From NCBI GenBank assembly GCA_001600875.1, contig BCLD01000019.1, positions 548,436 through 612,435 of the forward strand: DNA of 64,000 nucleotides, written 5' to 3'. This DNA is from Solicoccozyma terricola (lineage: Eukaryota; Basidiomycota; Tremellomycetes; Filobasidiales; Piskurozymaceae). Shown here piece by piece: positions 10,926 through 20,975 of this stretch (within the stretch, counting starts at the first letter, position 1; each line of letters opens with the position of its first letter). The position numbers and the translations under genes were made by a program. The notes under the pieces are model-generated. The model searched no databases. It was not told the origin of the DNA and saw only the letters and a program-made list of their open reading frames with translations.

Positions 10926-12107
10926 CTAATCCCTAACTGCCTTTCTAAACTCCTCATCGTCCATCTTATCATAATTGAATAAATGATCCAAGTTCATCGC
11001 TGCGAGTGTATGATGACCACCTCCATTATTAAAAACGACAACTTTAGCTGCTGAAGTTGCTGCTGCTGCATAAGAGTATGAACCTGAATTGATTATCAAA
11101 TATTTCGCTTTAGCCATCATTGCTAATTCTTCAACGTCTGATTCCGCTTCGATAATGTTGTATTCCCCAGATAATGGAAGTAAAATTTCTCTCATTCTAC
11201 GTTCTGATTCATTTTCACGAGATTTTTTCATGAATACGTTGATGACTACCGATGGGTTTTCTTCACGAATAATGTTTACGAGTTTTGATACCTTGTTCAT
11301 ATCTAATCTCCATTTATTTTCCTTTTGAGAAACATGATACATGTCTCCCCATCTGTAATGAATTGCAACGTCGTTTCCATGTGGTTCACCAGAGTATTGA
11401 TCGATTACTGATTTCCACCAAGCCATTGAACAATGTGTCCATCCTCGAGAAATAGTACGATAATCGTTGATTATAATCGTATCACAACGTGATATTTCTT
11501 TAAGTGCGTAATCGGAGAATAAGATTTCGGTAGGTACGGTTGTACATTTCTTGATTGCACGTTCATACGTTTTATCCAATATACTTTGAGCTCTATCCAT
11601 TCGAACTTGAAAAGCACCAGTTGAAGGATCATCAAGTAAAATTTCCATAATATCGCAAGTTCTACCACCACCTTCAAGTGATATTCCTTTATTTAAAATA
11701 TCACTAACTCGATAACCCATCATTTCAGCTGTTTGAGTGATTATTAGGTCGGCATCGAGGAGTTGAGCAATGTTGGCAACAGCTGTGATGAATCCGAGTG
11801 ATGAACCTAGTCCTTCCTTTGGAATACCACCTGCTTTGATTACTTGTAGACGTTTTTTCGTTTTAGGACCTTTAACCGTTGTTTGACCGGCGGCGCCGGC
11901 GGCGGAACCACCAACACCAACACCACCACCTGCGCCATATATCGCAGATAAATCTCTAGTTTGAGCAGCTAAACCATTCGCGAATGCATTCGTTCTAATC
12001 GACGTTTGATGTTGATTATACACGACTGCACCGAGTGTTACGAGGATGAGAGCTAGTAGGAGAGTTTGTCGTGAGATGTCTGAACGACGAAGAAGACCGA
12101 ACATCAT
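10926..12107 (-). CDS. Type II membrane glycosyltransferase, fucosyltransferase-like
   Basis: Single exon, 393 aa, from MMFGLL at 12107; the frame is open to 12251 but without ATG. A short basic cytosolic tail (LLRRSDISRQ) and one membrane anchor (TLLLALILVTLGAVVY) give the Golgi type II layout, followed by a Gly/Ala stem. The lumenal domain has GGIPKEGLGSSLGF near its start (a nucleotide-sugar loop) and VAIHYRWGDMYHV, which matches the H.R.GD motif of fucosyltransferase-type GT-B enzymes. Towards the end, LIINSGSYSYAAAATSAAKV resembles the acceptor-side loop of these enzymes. The substrate cannot be told. Unusually for this window it has no intron and a more AT-rich third-position use (many ATT, AAA, GAA), which could mean different expression or origin. 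Confidence 0.72.
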   Translation of the reverse strand: MMFGLLRRSDISRQTLLLALILVTLGAVVYNQHQTSIRTNAFANGLAAQTRDLSAIYGAGGGVGVGGSAAGAAGQTTVKGPKTKKRLQVIKAGGIPKEGLGSSLGFITAVANIAQLLDADLIITQTAEMMGYRVSDILNKGISLEGGGRTCDIMEILLDDPSTGAFQVRMDRAQSILDKTYERAIKKCTTVPTEILFSDYALKEISRCDTIIINDYRTISRGWTHCSMAWWKSVIDQYSGEPHGNDVAIHYRWGDMYHVSQKENKWRLDMNKVSKLVNIIREENPSVVINVFMKKSRENESERRMREILLPLSGEYNIIEAESDVEELAMMAKAKYLIINSGSYSYAAAATSAAKVVVFNNGGGHHTLAAMNLDHLFNYDKMDDEEFRKAVRD

Positions 12108-12885
12108 GGGAGTGGGGGTGTGGGGGAGTGGGTACGATGGGGGATGTGGGGGTGATGTGTTCTGTGGTAGCGAGTGTACGCCTGTGTGTGTGTTTTCCAA
12201 AATCAGCTTTTCATATTCCTCAGCTTTGCTTTCCAATCCATTCGATTCCACGAAAGAACGCGTTGATGACGAGAACAGGGAGGGAGGGAGAAGGGGAGGT
12301 GGGTTGGTGGATGGGTAGGTGGAACGGGTGGATGGATGTACGGACGAACGAACGAACGACTACTCACGATGTACGATGCTGTGTGTGTTGTGAACTGTGA
12401 TGGTTGAGTATGTTGTGTCGTTGTGCCGATTACCCACTACCTCCCCTACCCCCCACTACCCACTACCCACCACCCACCACCACCTCTCCCTACCATTCTC
12501 CCTACTTTCCCTACTCCCTATTCTCTACTCCCCCTTCCCCGTGAGACAGAACAACAAACACGCGCCGGATCTGGAAGGAGAACGCAATTCATCAGAACGC
12601 AATTCATAAAAACAAGGAGGGGGGGGGGGNGGGGAGGGGGAAGGGAGAGGAGAGGAGAGGGGAGGAGAGGAGAGGAGAGGAGGGGGGGACGGGGGACGGG
12701 GGCACAGACTACGGCTGCATATACGTTGTCCCCCTCCCCACCCCACCCCAGCCGTTGATCTTCACCCCTCGTCCACGCGTCACACCACACCGCGAGCAAA
12801 AACGTGTTCATCCACCATTCCACACCATTCACTTCACACCATACAACCAACCATCCACCACCCCACCCCACCCCACCACCACACC
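12108..12885. other. Divergent promoter region, no gene seen
   Basis: 778 bp between two divergent start codons. CT-rich block 12420-12540, then a G-rich run at 12612-12690 that contains an undetermined base at 12630. CCACC/CCCAC repeats just before the start of the next gene. Confidence 0.6.
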
Positions 12886-14066
12886 ATGTTCGCTAGTCGA
12901 TACCATTCAGTCATACGGATAATCAACGAATCAGCAAATGGATTGAAAAGGTCGTATCGTCTAACAACAACATCTATACGATCGTCTTCGTCGTCGTCGT
13001 CGTCGGTGTCGGCGGCGTCGTCGGCGTCGGCAGCGACGGTCACAACAAACGTAGGTGATAATCTAAGACAAATCATGAGAGGTATACCACAGGTGGGTTC
13101 ACGAGGTCTTGTTTAATCCCAACACCTCGCCCGCCGCCGCCGTTCTCACTCTTAACTTGATTCGTATACCCTTTCTACCCCCCGTCCCTCTCCCCCTCCC
13201 CCAAACCCAACCCCACCACCCAACCCCACAACCCAACCACCCAACCCCACCCACCCCACCAGCCAGTAGCTCTAATAATCACAACCTTACCATCCGGTAA
13301 ACTACACGGAGTTACAATTTCTTCATTTACTTCAATTTCATTAAATCCTCCATTGGTTACTTTTTCATTGAGGTCACCTTCTCGATTTATTGATGCGTTG
13401 GAGGAGGGTTGGTTGAGTGAGGGGTTGGGAGTGGGAGTGGGAGGGGGAGGGGGTGGGGGTGGGGGAGGGGGACGTTGGATAACCATTTCATTACTTTCAA
13501 CAAAAGCACAAGAAATTGCAGAATCATTTTCAAAACCTGGATTTGAACATGATTTTGCGTTTGCAAGGAAAGATTTATGGAAGGATTTGAATGTTACGAT
13601 GGTGATGAATACGATGAATACGATGAATATGATGGATTATACGATGGATAATGCGATGCATAATACGATGGACAATAATACGACTACTACTACTACTACG
13701 ACTACGACTACTACGACGCCGCCGACGACTGACGCAACGACGGCAAATACGACACGTTCAATACATCTACCTATCGTTTCAAATAACCTATCAATGGGTG
13801 GAATGTTATGTCAAATTGTTGACAAGATATCATGGACAGAAGAATCTAGACGTCGGATAGGAGAACGAGGAGAATTAGAACGACGAGGAGGAGAAGGAGG
13901 AGGAGGAGGGCGAGGAAGTACAACATTCGTTGCAAAAGTATTTAAAACGGAACAAATTGAAAATCAAGTTGGAAATCAACCATTGTTATATTGTAATGGA
14001 AAGTATGTAGGAGTAGGAGAGATTAGGGGGAGGGGGGGGGGAAAGGGGGGGGGGTTGAATAGTTGA
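12886..14066 (+). CDS. Flavin-reductase-like (FMN-binding split barrel) protein
   Basis: Exons 12886-13092 and 13263-14066 (336 aa). The junction gives LRQIMRGIPQ|PVALIITTLPSGKLHGV and then ISSFTSISLNPPLVTFSLR, the signature of the flavin reductase-like domain. MLCQIVDKI and QPLLYCNGKYVGVG match its later strands. The N-terminus (MFASRYHSVIRII...KRSYR) looks like a mitochondrial presequence, followed by a Ser run. The barrel is interrupted by a Gly run (~13430-13470), a Met/Asn/Thr block made of ATGAATACG and ACTACG repeats (13600-13740) and a Glu/Gly/Arg block. Reaction unknown; family members reduce flavins or use FMN as cofactor. Confidence 0.82.
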
Positions 14067-14441
14067 GCCAAGAAAAAAAAAACGATAAAATTCACTAAAA
14101 AGAGTTAAATATTCTAATACGCAAATCTTTGCTCAACCCCTGGCATGTGTGGTTCTATAAACACGGGACGGACATGCATTTTTAAGGGGACGGACAGACG
14201 ACCCCCGGCGGCATATGACATCTTCATGAAACAGACGACGCTCCCGAGGGGGGAAAAATTCTCGGTCGTTTACGTTGAATCCTCGCTCCTCGCTTTCGTA
14301 GGATGGTTGAACAAATCTCACTAAAAGAAAAGGAATAAAATGCGTGCCCTCGCCATAATGTTGATCAAAAAAAGGCGTTATTTACAACATGTAATAAAGA
14401 AAAGAAAAAAAAAAACGCTTGAAGAATCGTCGGTGGATTGC
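14067..14441. other. Convergent intergenic region, no gene seen
   Basis: 375 bp between the ends of the flavin-reductase-like gene and mL60; A-rich runs near 14350-14415. No coding signal. Confidence 0.5.
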
Positions 14442-14535
14442 TTAGAAACCTTGAGGGTTCTCACGTAGAGTAAGCTGTTGTACCGAAAGAAAAAAAGTAT
14501 CGGTTCCCCCCCGGTTTTAGTCAATGTGAACGCCC

Positions 14536-14568
<33 letters not shown>

Positions 14569-15204
14569 ACCGCCAGACAGCCCACCAAGCCCACTCACCC
14601 TCGTCCATTTCGGAACCTTGTGAACGGATTTACGGTACCCTCGGGAAGTTGCAGAGAACGTCGTGTATTTGTCTGGTAAGGGGGTTTTTTATTGGAGGGA
14701 AGCGAGAGAGAAACGAAGTAGAGTTAGGATTGCGTCGAGAAAGGTTTTTGGGGTTGAAATATCACTTTTCTCTCTCCAAGGATTTAAAAAAAAAACTCAC
14801 CTTTAGGATCCATCTCCGATTCGGTGGGCATGAGAAGCGCCTTGGTCTGTAGGTTAGGTCGGATGTTGAACGGTATATCAGAACATGCCATGCCAAAAAC
14901 AAGAAACGGCAAAAGCAACGCGATCGATTCGATTGGTCGATCGACCACGGTGTTATCCCCTACAACTCACTAGCGCACCACACTCCACTCCACTCGCTCT
15001 CACAGCCTCAATCACGCTATCCACTCGCTTCAGACGTTTTCGTTGGTTTGCTTTACGGGTAGGTGAAAGTCGCCATGGTGATTTCCTGGTGGGACCGCGG
15101 GATGGGTGTTAGTTTTTGGTGGATGACAAAAACGTGGAGCTGTTATTGTGTGCTCACCAGAGCAGTCCACCAGAGCAGATGGATGAGGCACGGAAGGCGA
15201 ACAT
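14442..15204 (-). CDS. MRPL31: Mitochondrial ribosomal protein mL60 (MrpL31 type)
   Basis: Five exons: 15204-15158, 15085-14971, 14846-14801, 14672-14599, 14474-14442 (104 aa). No exon is longer than 115 bp, so the gene is invisible as an open frame. The joined protein starts [20 protein letters not shown], continues [19 protein letters not shown] and ESEMDPKDKYTTFS and ends [18 protein letters not shown], which matches the fungal mL60 family from end to end. All four introns are GT-AG and in frame. mL60 is a fungal-specific protein of the mitochondrial large subunit. Intron 4 (14475-14598) holds a C run of ~28 (G on the sense strand). uL23m lies 270 bp upstream on the same strand. Confidence 0.92.
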
Positions 15205-15474
15205 GGTGTGTGTGGGAAGGTAAGGGGGTAGTGTGGATTGAAGAAGTGGGGGGGGGTCGGTTCAACTCGAGAAATCAGGGTTGACACGTCACGTGATCGG
15301 TTTTTATTTCGACGGGCGCACCATGGAGGGCATCGACGACACGCATCACTGAGCGATTTGCATACTTGCTCGCTCTCAATCCTAACTCCCAGGCCGGCCG
15401 TTGTCTGACCACTATTACATTGCATCTTTCCCCCTCCCCCACCCCCCCACCCCAGCAATCACCTCCTCTCAACC

Positions 15475-15644
15475 TCAAATCTGTGCGGTTGAAGTCGTCT
15501 GCAGCTTCTCTAGCGCATCCACAATCGCCTGTTCCCTCTCTGCTCGTCGTTTCGTGATTTCCCGAATGACATTGCCCTGTGGACGTACGTGGCGTCATAC
15601 ATTGCACGCTCGTTAGCACTGTAACCCCTTACTATCCCAACGCG

Positions 15645-15682
<38 letters not shown>

Positions 15683-16655
15683 CCCCCCCCCCCCCCCCGG
15701 CGGTCAAACTCACCTGATTGTCACTCCCACCAGCCCTCCATCTCCATCCACTCGCCATCTTCATCATACTCCTCTTCCTCCCGTTGGCCTGCATATCCAG
15801 TGCAAAATTCGTATTCAACCAATCTTGGCGTTTCTCCAACCCGTCTTTGGCGCGTTCAGCAGCAGCGACACGTTGTTCGTAGGTAGATCCATCCTCTGAC
15901 GGGTGTTCCACCGCTGAGATTACGGCTTGCAATTCTTCCGTGTCATCCGGGTATTGGAAAGGTTCACGTAGACCAACAACGGCTCGTTTATAGGTCTTTG
16001 TTGAGCCGGAAACTCGTCTGTTCTGTCCAGCGGGACCGATACGTTTAACTTCACCAATATAGTTGTCAGTTCGAATGTAGGTTACTTCGAGACCATAGAC
16101 TGCGAAAAGATACGATCGCAAATCGATTTTGGTCATTGAATTCGGGATTCTAAAAGTCGCAATGTATGGATCATACGGCTCGCCGACCGGAGTGTGGTTT
16201 CGCATCATACGGATTTGAATGTTGGGAAGGTATATGCGGTGTGCAGCGAGAGCAGAGGCAGGTGGGGTATCGGTAGTGTTAAAAGGTGTGAGGGTGGTTT
16301 GAGAAGACAATGTTGAACCCGGTTGTGGTTGTTTCAAAGGCACGTTGAGAACCTGAGTATGTCCACGAACTCTAGATCGCCATTCATCATGTCTCTTCAG
16401 CCACGTCGAACGAGCTTCATCCTCGTCCACGATCTCTGCACCATCATTATCCTTGAGATCTCCACGATCGAATGCAGCTTGGAAACGACGTTCTTGTGCA
16501 GGGGTGAGTCGTCGTGAGATCGTAGGAGACGAAGGGAACTTTGCGAGTCGAGCTCGTACTGCTTGTGGCGTAGTGGTTCGAGAAGCAACGGTAGAGGTGG
16601 ATGCCGGAGTGGATGAGGAGAGGGTAGCGAGGGTTCTGCGGAGAATGGTAGCCAT
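15475..16655 (-). CDS. MRP20: Mitochondrial ribosomal protein uL23m
   Basis: Exons 16655-15714 and 15576-15475 (347 aa). The presequence (MATILRRTLATLSSS) is followed by a charged linker and the uL23 core: IYLPNIQIRMMRNHT, YIATFRIPNSMTKIDLRSYL, AVYGLEVTYIRTDNYIG. uL23m lies at the polypeptide tunnel exit of the large subunit. A C-terminal extension of ~140 residues ends, after the intron, in a helix KRRAEREQAIVDALEKLQ. Intron 15577-15713 holds a ~55-base C run (G on the sense strand) with one G, 15648-15698. Confidence 0.92.
15648..15698. repeat. Long C/G homopolymer in uL23m intron
   Basis: Over 45 C bases broken by a single G, inside the intron; among the longest homopolymers in the window. 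Confidence 0.9.
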
Positions 16656-16849
16656 GATTGTAGTGACGGCAAGGGAGGGAGGTAGGTAGGTCGTTCAGGC
16701 GAAGGATGTGGGGGATAGATGGACGCTGTCTTTCAGACTTTTGGCTGGTTGATACGATTCTTGGGATGGTCACGTGACGTAATGACATGGGGATGGGACC
16801 CATAGACAACCATCTACAAGCTACAACGTATATGTATGATCGCGCGCAT

Positions 16850-17375
16850 CAACCGTTACCCAGCGGGGTGATGGGGTAGCACGGGGTGGAACAGGAAAGC
16901 CTTTTGAAGTGATCGAATGATAATTGCCAAAAGTAGCGAGCGACTCTATACGGGAGGGGGGGGGGGGGGGTGGCCGTACCTTCATCTCTTCCCCGAACAT
17001 AAATCGCATCGATTGTTCAATTCGTGCGCTTGTATCGTCCTGGTTAGTGGATATTATCACCCTGCCGATCCACGGATACGCTAGAAGACGCTCTGATTCA
17101 GGTCTTCAGGTGCACTTTTGGGAATTGACACCTCCCAGAGCGGAGTCTTGATTTCGACGACCGAATTTCGTTGACCGGACCGACTACCTTCTACCATCCG
17201 AGAAGTTGATCGAAGCTGTCGCCCCGGTCTTCCTCACTCGTTGTAGGGGTATTCGCCGTGTGGGTCTCACGTCGGACCTTTCCCATCGCGCGTTGATATT
17301 GATATTTGACGATGTGCTGTGTATCCCGCCACTACGTGCAGTCGAACGAGCTGACGACCTCCCCCGCGGAGACAT
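16850..17375 (-). CDS. Possible small multi-exon gene, unresolved
   Basis: One frame from ATG at 17375 reads MSPRGRSSARSTARSGG and, beyond two stop codons (near 17183 and 17110), continues as LLAYPWIGRVIISTNQDD, ARIEQSMRFMFGEEMK before a GTACGG donor at ~16979. Short introns could remove both stops, and an acceptor GTATAG would add a last exon ending near 16865. I do not recognise the product. The ATG lies only 12 bp past the SNF8 stop on the same strand, which speaks against an independent gene there, so the start may lie further in. Treat as tentative. Confidence 0.25.
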
Positions 17376-17387
17376 GTTCCAATCCCA

Positions 17388-18179
17388 TCACGTCTCCTGC
17401 CAGTTCAGCGTCGATGGTACCCACACATCCACCCCACCATCCGCCTGTTCATCCACCCAACCCAGACCATCCCTTTCCACCATATTTCCAACCGCATTCC
17501 TAGCTCGCACATCGTTCCATCCAAGAACCTGCATGATCATCCGCTCATTGAAGACTCCTCCATGTTCAGCAGCAAAGGCAAGGAGGGTACCTTGATCGAC
17601 ATCAAGCTCGCGTGGTACGGAACGAATGAAAGTCTGACCTCCGATCTTGATGACTTCGTAGCCTGCTCCTAGCGGTGACAGGGTCTTGATCGAACGGATG
17701 ACGTCCTCTGCGGAGATATCCATCGATCCTCGAAGACGTGCAAGCCGTCGTAACAAGTCTTCCATTTCTATAACTCCACCGTTTCTCTCCCGTGTAGAAA
17801 CGCAGACGTCGACCGCTTGTACTGCGAGTTCGTATTGCCAATCGCTAGTACCCAGGATATCTTGCCAGAACCCACCACCACCACCACCACCGCCGCCGCC
17901 GCCGCCGCCGCCGCCTCCTCCTCCTGGTCCACTTGATGCGAGTGGATCAACACCAATGGCAGCACACATCATCTGGAACTTGTGTCGGAGTGCAGGATCT
18001 TTTCGAATATCATCTCGATGTACCTTTGAGAATGCGATGAGAGCAGTCTTGAATGATTCGAGCTGGGATTTGAGATCGGTGACTTGTTGGGATGAGATGG
18101 TGGATGATAGAGCGGCGTATGATGCGGTTGAAGCTGTTTGGCGGGAGAGTCCGGAGATCCCGGCACCTCTTGAGCGCAT
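17388..18179 (-). CDS. SNF8: ESCRT-II subunit Snf8/Vps22
   Basis: Single exon, 263 aa from ATG at 18179 (MRSRGAGISGLSRQ, the usual Snf8 start); an in-frame ATG at 18293 would add 38 residues and overlap the start of CHK1. Snf8 is the EAP30 subunit of ESCRT-II, which sorts ubiquitinated membrane proteins at endosomes. Visible family blocks: DLKSQLESFKTALIAFSK, RHKFQMMCAAIGVDPLAS, FWQDILGTSDWQYELAVQ, RNGGVIEMEDLLRRL and winged-helix strands to VDVWVPSTLNWQ. Between GVDPLAS and FWQDILG, where other species have a few residues, about 18 glycines are inserted (GGN repeats at 17876-17930). Divergent from CHK1 with only 63 bp between start codons. Confidence 0.93.
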   Translation of the reverse strand: MRSRGAGISGLSRQTASTASYAALSSTISSQQVTDLKSQLESFKTALIAFSKVHRDDIRKDPALRHKFQMMCAAIGVDPLASSGPGGGGGGGGGGGGGGGGGGFWQDILGTSDWQYELAVQAVDVCVSTRERNGGVIEMEDLLRRLARLRGSMDISAEDVIRSIKTLSPLGAGYEVIKIGGQTFIRSVPRELDVDQGTLLAFAAEHGGVFNERMIMQVLGWNDVRARNAVGNMVERDGLGWVDEQADGGVDVWVPSTLNWQET

Positions 18180-18242
18180 GGATGTGGTGGATGCGGGTGG
18201 TGGGGTGGATGCGGTGGATGCTGCCCTGGATGATGCTGCAAC

Positions 18243-20658
18243 ATGTCCACGATGACCCCCCCAACCACCTTCGCGACACGTGAACATCATCATCGTCGCA
18301 TGTCGGTAGATGGTGAACCAACCAAACGTTCAGCATCTTCCCCCAACCCCCCCTCCCCCACCTGGACAGCTACCACCATGGATATCGACGACGAAGACCA
18401 TACCATACATGGCCACTCGGCGCCGCCTGTCATGAAGTTCGCTACCATCAATGGCTATGTAGTTCGCGAATGCATAGGTTCAGGTGGTTTCTCCAGGTGA
18501 GCAAGGACGTTCGGTCAAATATCTCACACCTGCACAGCACAGCTCACCCATTATCACCATCTCCACTCCCCAGAGTATACCGCGCATACAACCACGACGG
18601 ATACGGATCAGTCGCAGCATGTAAAATCGTCTCACTCTACTCCTCATCATCGCCTAGTACCAACACCGTCGAAGTCTCAGCTCCAGATCTCAAAGAGTTG
18701 GAGAAGGAAGTGCAAGTACATCGTGTACTCCGACATCGATACATCCTGGAATTCATAAAGTCACTGCTAGTGAAACCTGATACGGTGGATTCGGATGGTC
18801 AGATGCTCGTACCAGGTCTTTATATGCTGTTGGAACTCGCGTTGGGAGGAGATTTGTTCGATAAGATTGGTGAGTAGACCGTGTGTTTCGTTGTGGACGC
18901 TATAAAGCTGACGATCGCATCATTCCTCGTAGCTCCGGACGTAGGTGTTCAAGAAGACCTCGCAAAACATTATTTCTTGCAACTGGCAGCGGGACTGGTG
19001 AGTGTAGGGGAACGTCCATAACGACGATCGGGAAAGACTTATCGCCCGAACCTCAGGAATTCATTCATGAGAAGGGAATCTGTCATCGAGACTTGAAGCC
19101 CGAAAATTTACTCTTGTCCGCTGATGGTGCGTTCAGATACTACTTTCGCTACGATCGAGTACTTTTTTCCCTGACAGACTTCTTTTTTTAATTTATATAT
19201 ATCATAAACAGGTGAAATACGGATATCCGACTTTGGGCTTTGCGCCGTTTGGAAACATAAAGGTAAGACGAGATTGTTATCAGGACGATGTGGCAGTTTG
19301 CCGTATGTTGCTCCGGAGGTGAGTGGGGAAGAGAGGGGGAAGGGGGGGGGGGAAGCGGTAAAGATTCCTTTTTACAAGATTCTAAACCCCTCTTGGAATC
19401 ACAGTTGAATGGTCAAGGACCGTATCACGCGGAACCGATCGATCTGTGGGGAGCTGGAGTAGTACTGTTTACTCTACTGGCGGGGAGTAAGTGTGTGGGG
19501 CATTTGTACGTGGGGAATGGCTGGATGTGTTGCTGACCGTTTACTTACGCAGATACACCTTGGGATGAACCTTCCGAAGCTTCACCCGAGTTTGCGGCTT
19601 ATCTTACCGGGGAACTGTTGGAATATGCACCTTGGTCTGGAATACGTGGTCAAGCGAGGAGTGAGTGAATGAATGAGGTTTTGGATAGAGGGATTCAATG
19701 GTAGCTGATGGGATGGGCAACCCGATCTTCAAAAGGTCTATTGCTCGGTCTTTTGACAGTCGATCCTGCAAAGCGGTTCACGATGCAACAAGTTAAGAAT
19801 CATCCGTGGTTCATGTCGTAAGAGATTCGAACACGCAATCTGTCTGGATACGTGCGGCTCACTCCCCCGCTGGGATATGATTACCCGCAGACCGAGCCAG
19901 ATTCAACGGCATGAGCTTCCGGGACTTCTCACTCAAGGTCTGAGAGATAATGGGATGTGGGATGTCGTCGTCCCACCTGCTCGGGTTCCGAGGTAGGTCT
20001 CGAAAAGTTCAATGATGGTATTTATCCTTTAACCTCGATATGTCATACAGACGACGTAACAGCGGTACTCAAGCATCACAGATGATAGAAAGTCAATTTA
20101 GTCAGATGGATTCACAGTTCATGGCTGGGACTGCCTTGACCGTGAGGATTTCCCTCCACGGCACCAAAAGGGTCATACACGTCGCTAACGCTTGTACTTT
20201 CTCAGTCCACTATCGGCGGCACCGTACGCAACTACGGCACACTCTCCCGATTTCGCCTCCAACTACCAGTGTCTACGACTTACGACGTCCTCCACGCTGT
20301 CCTTTCCGATATGGCCGCAACAGACTCTGGCAAGCTGGTGTATGAACAACGTGTCAACGCAGATGGCTCTCGTGGTTTCGAGGTATCTCTGTTGGATAAT
20401 CGAAAACAACCGTTGAGTGGATCGGTGGTGATAGAGTACGACCAGGATAGGGATGGGGAGACGTTGGTGTTGCTTCAGAGGTCGAAGGTGGGTGTTGCAC
20501 ACGAGGAAGAGGGAGAGAGAGCGCGCATGATTCAGCGCGTGCTGACGGACATACCACCCCGGCCACAGGGCGACCCACTGTCATGGAAACGATTCTGGTG
20601 GTCATTAACGAAACACGCCAATTTACGAGATCGAATTGTCAAGCAAAACCGAAGATGA
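18243..20658 (+). CDS. CHK1: Checkpoint kinase Chk1
   Basis: Eleven exons: 18243-18496, 18574-18869, 18933-18997, 19057-19126, 19212-19318, 19405-19486, 19553-19660, 19736-19817, 19891-19992, 20051-20141, 20206-20658 (569 aa). Ser/Thr kinase that halts the cell cycle after DNA damage. After a ~60-residue acidic leader the kinase domain shows GSGGFSRVY (ATP loop), AACKIV (Lys), [13 protein letters not shown] (catalytic loop), [44 protein letters not shown] and HPWFM, closest to Chk1. The C-terminal ~150 residues, starting [11 protein letters not shown], fit the Chk1 KA1-like regulatory domain. All introns are GT-AG and in phase. Confidence 0.93.
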
Positions 20659-20975
20659 GACGAGGGGGATTGCGGTACATGACGCCTATATGCGATGAAG
20701 ATGGCGATTGCTGTGTGTATGATATGATGTATATATACCCATTGCTTGGTCGATTGTAATTCGCTGAAATATTGTGTGATCCGCGGATTTCAGACATTCT
20801 AACCGCCGAAGGTCGAATGAAACCAACCCCGTTGGGAACACCATCCATCGCTGCACCCCTTCACTCCGACATGGCCCTCAGCGATATCATGGCACAGCGG
20901 TAATCTGGTCCAGCGGCATATCTTCCATCCACATTGCACTCTCCCACCACACCCGGCTGTCCAGGATCCCTCGTC
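20659..20975. other. Intergenic, no gene seen
   Basis: 317 bp between CHK1 and the VanZ-like gene on the same strand. Contains ATATATA-type sequence near 20730; no coding signal. Confidence 0.5.

Noticed and set aside
12108..12251. 48-residue N-terminal extension of the fucosyltransferase-like protein
   Set aside because: Begins with GTG, no ATG; the membrane anchor would no longer be near the N-terminus.
18180..18293. Upstream start for SNF8
   Set aside because: Extra Ser/Ala/Pro residues without homology and overlap with the CHK1 start; the MRSRGAGISG start is the family one. Not fully excluded.
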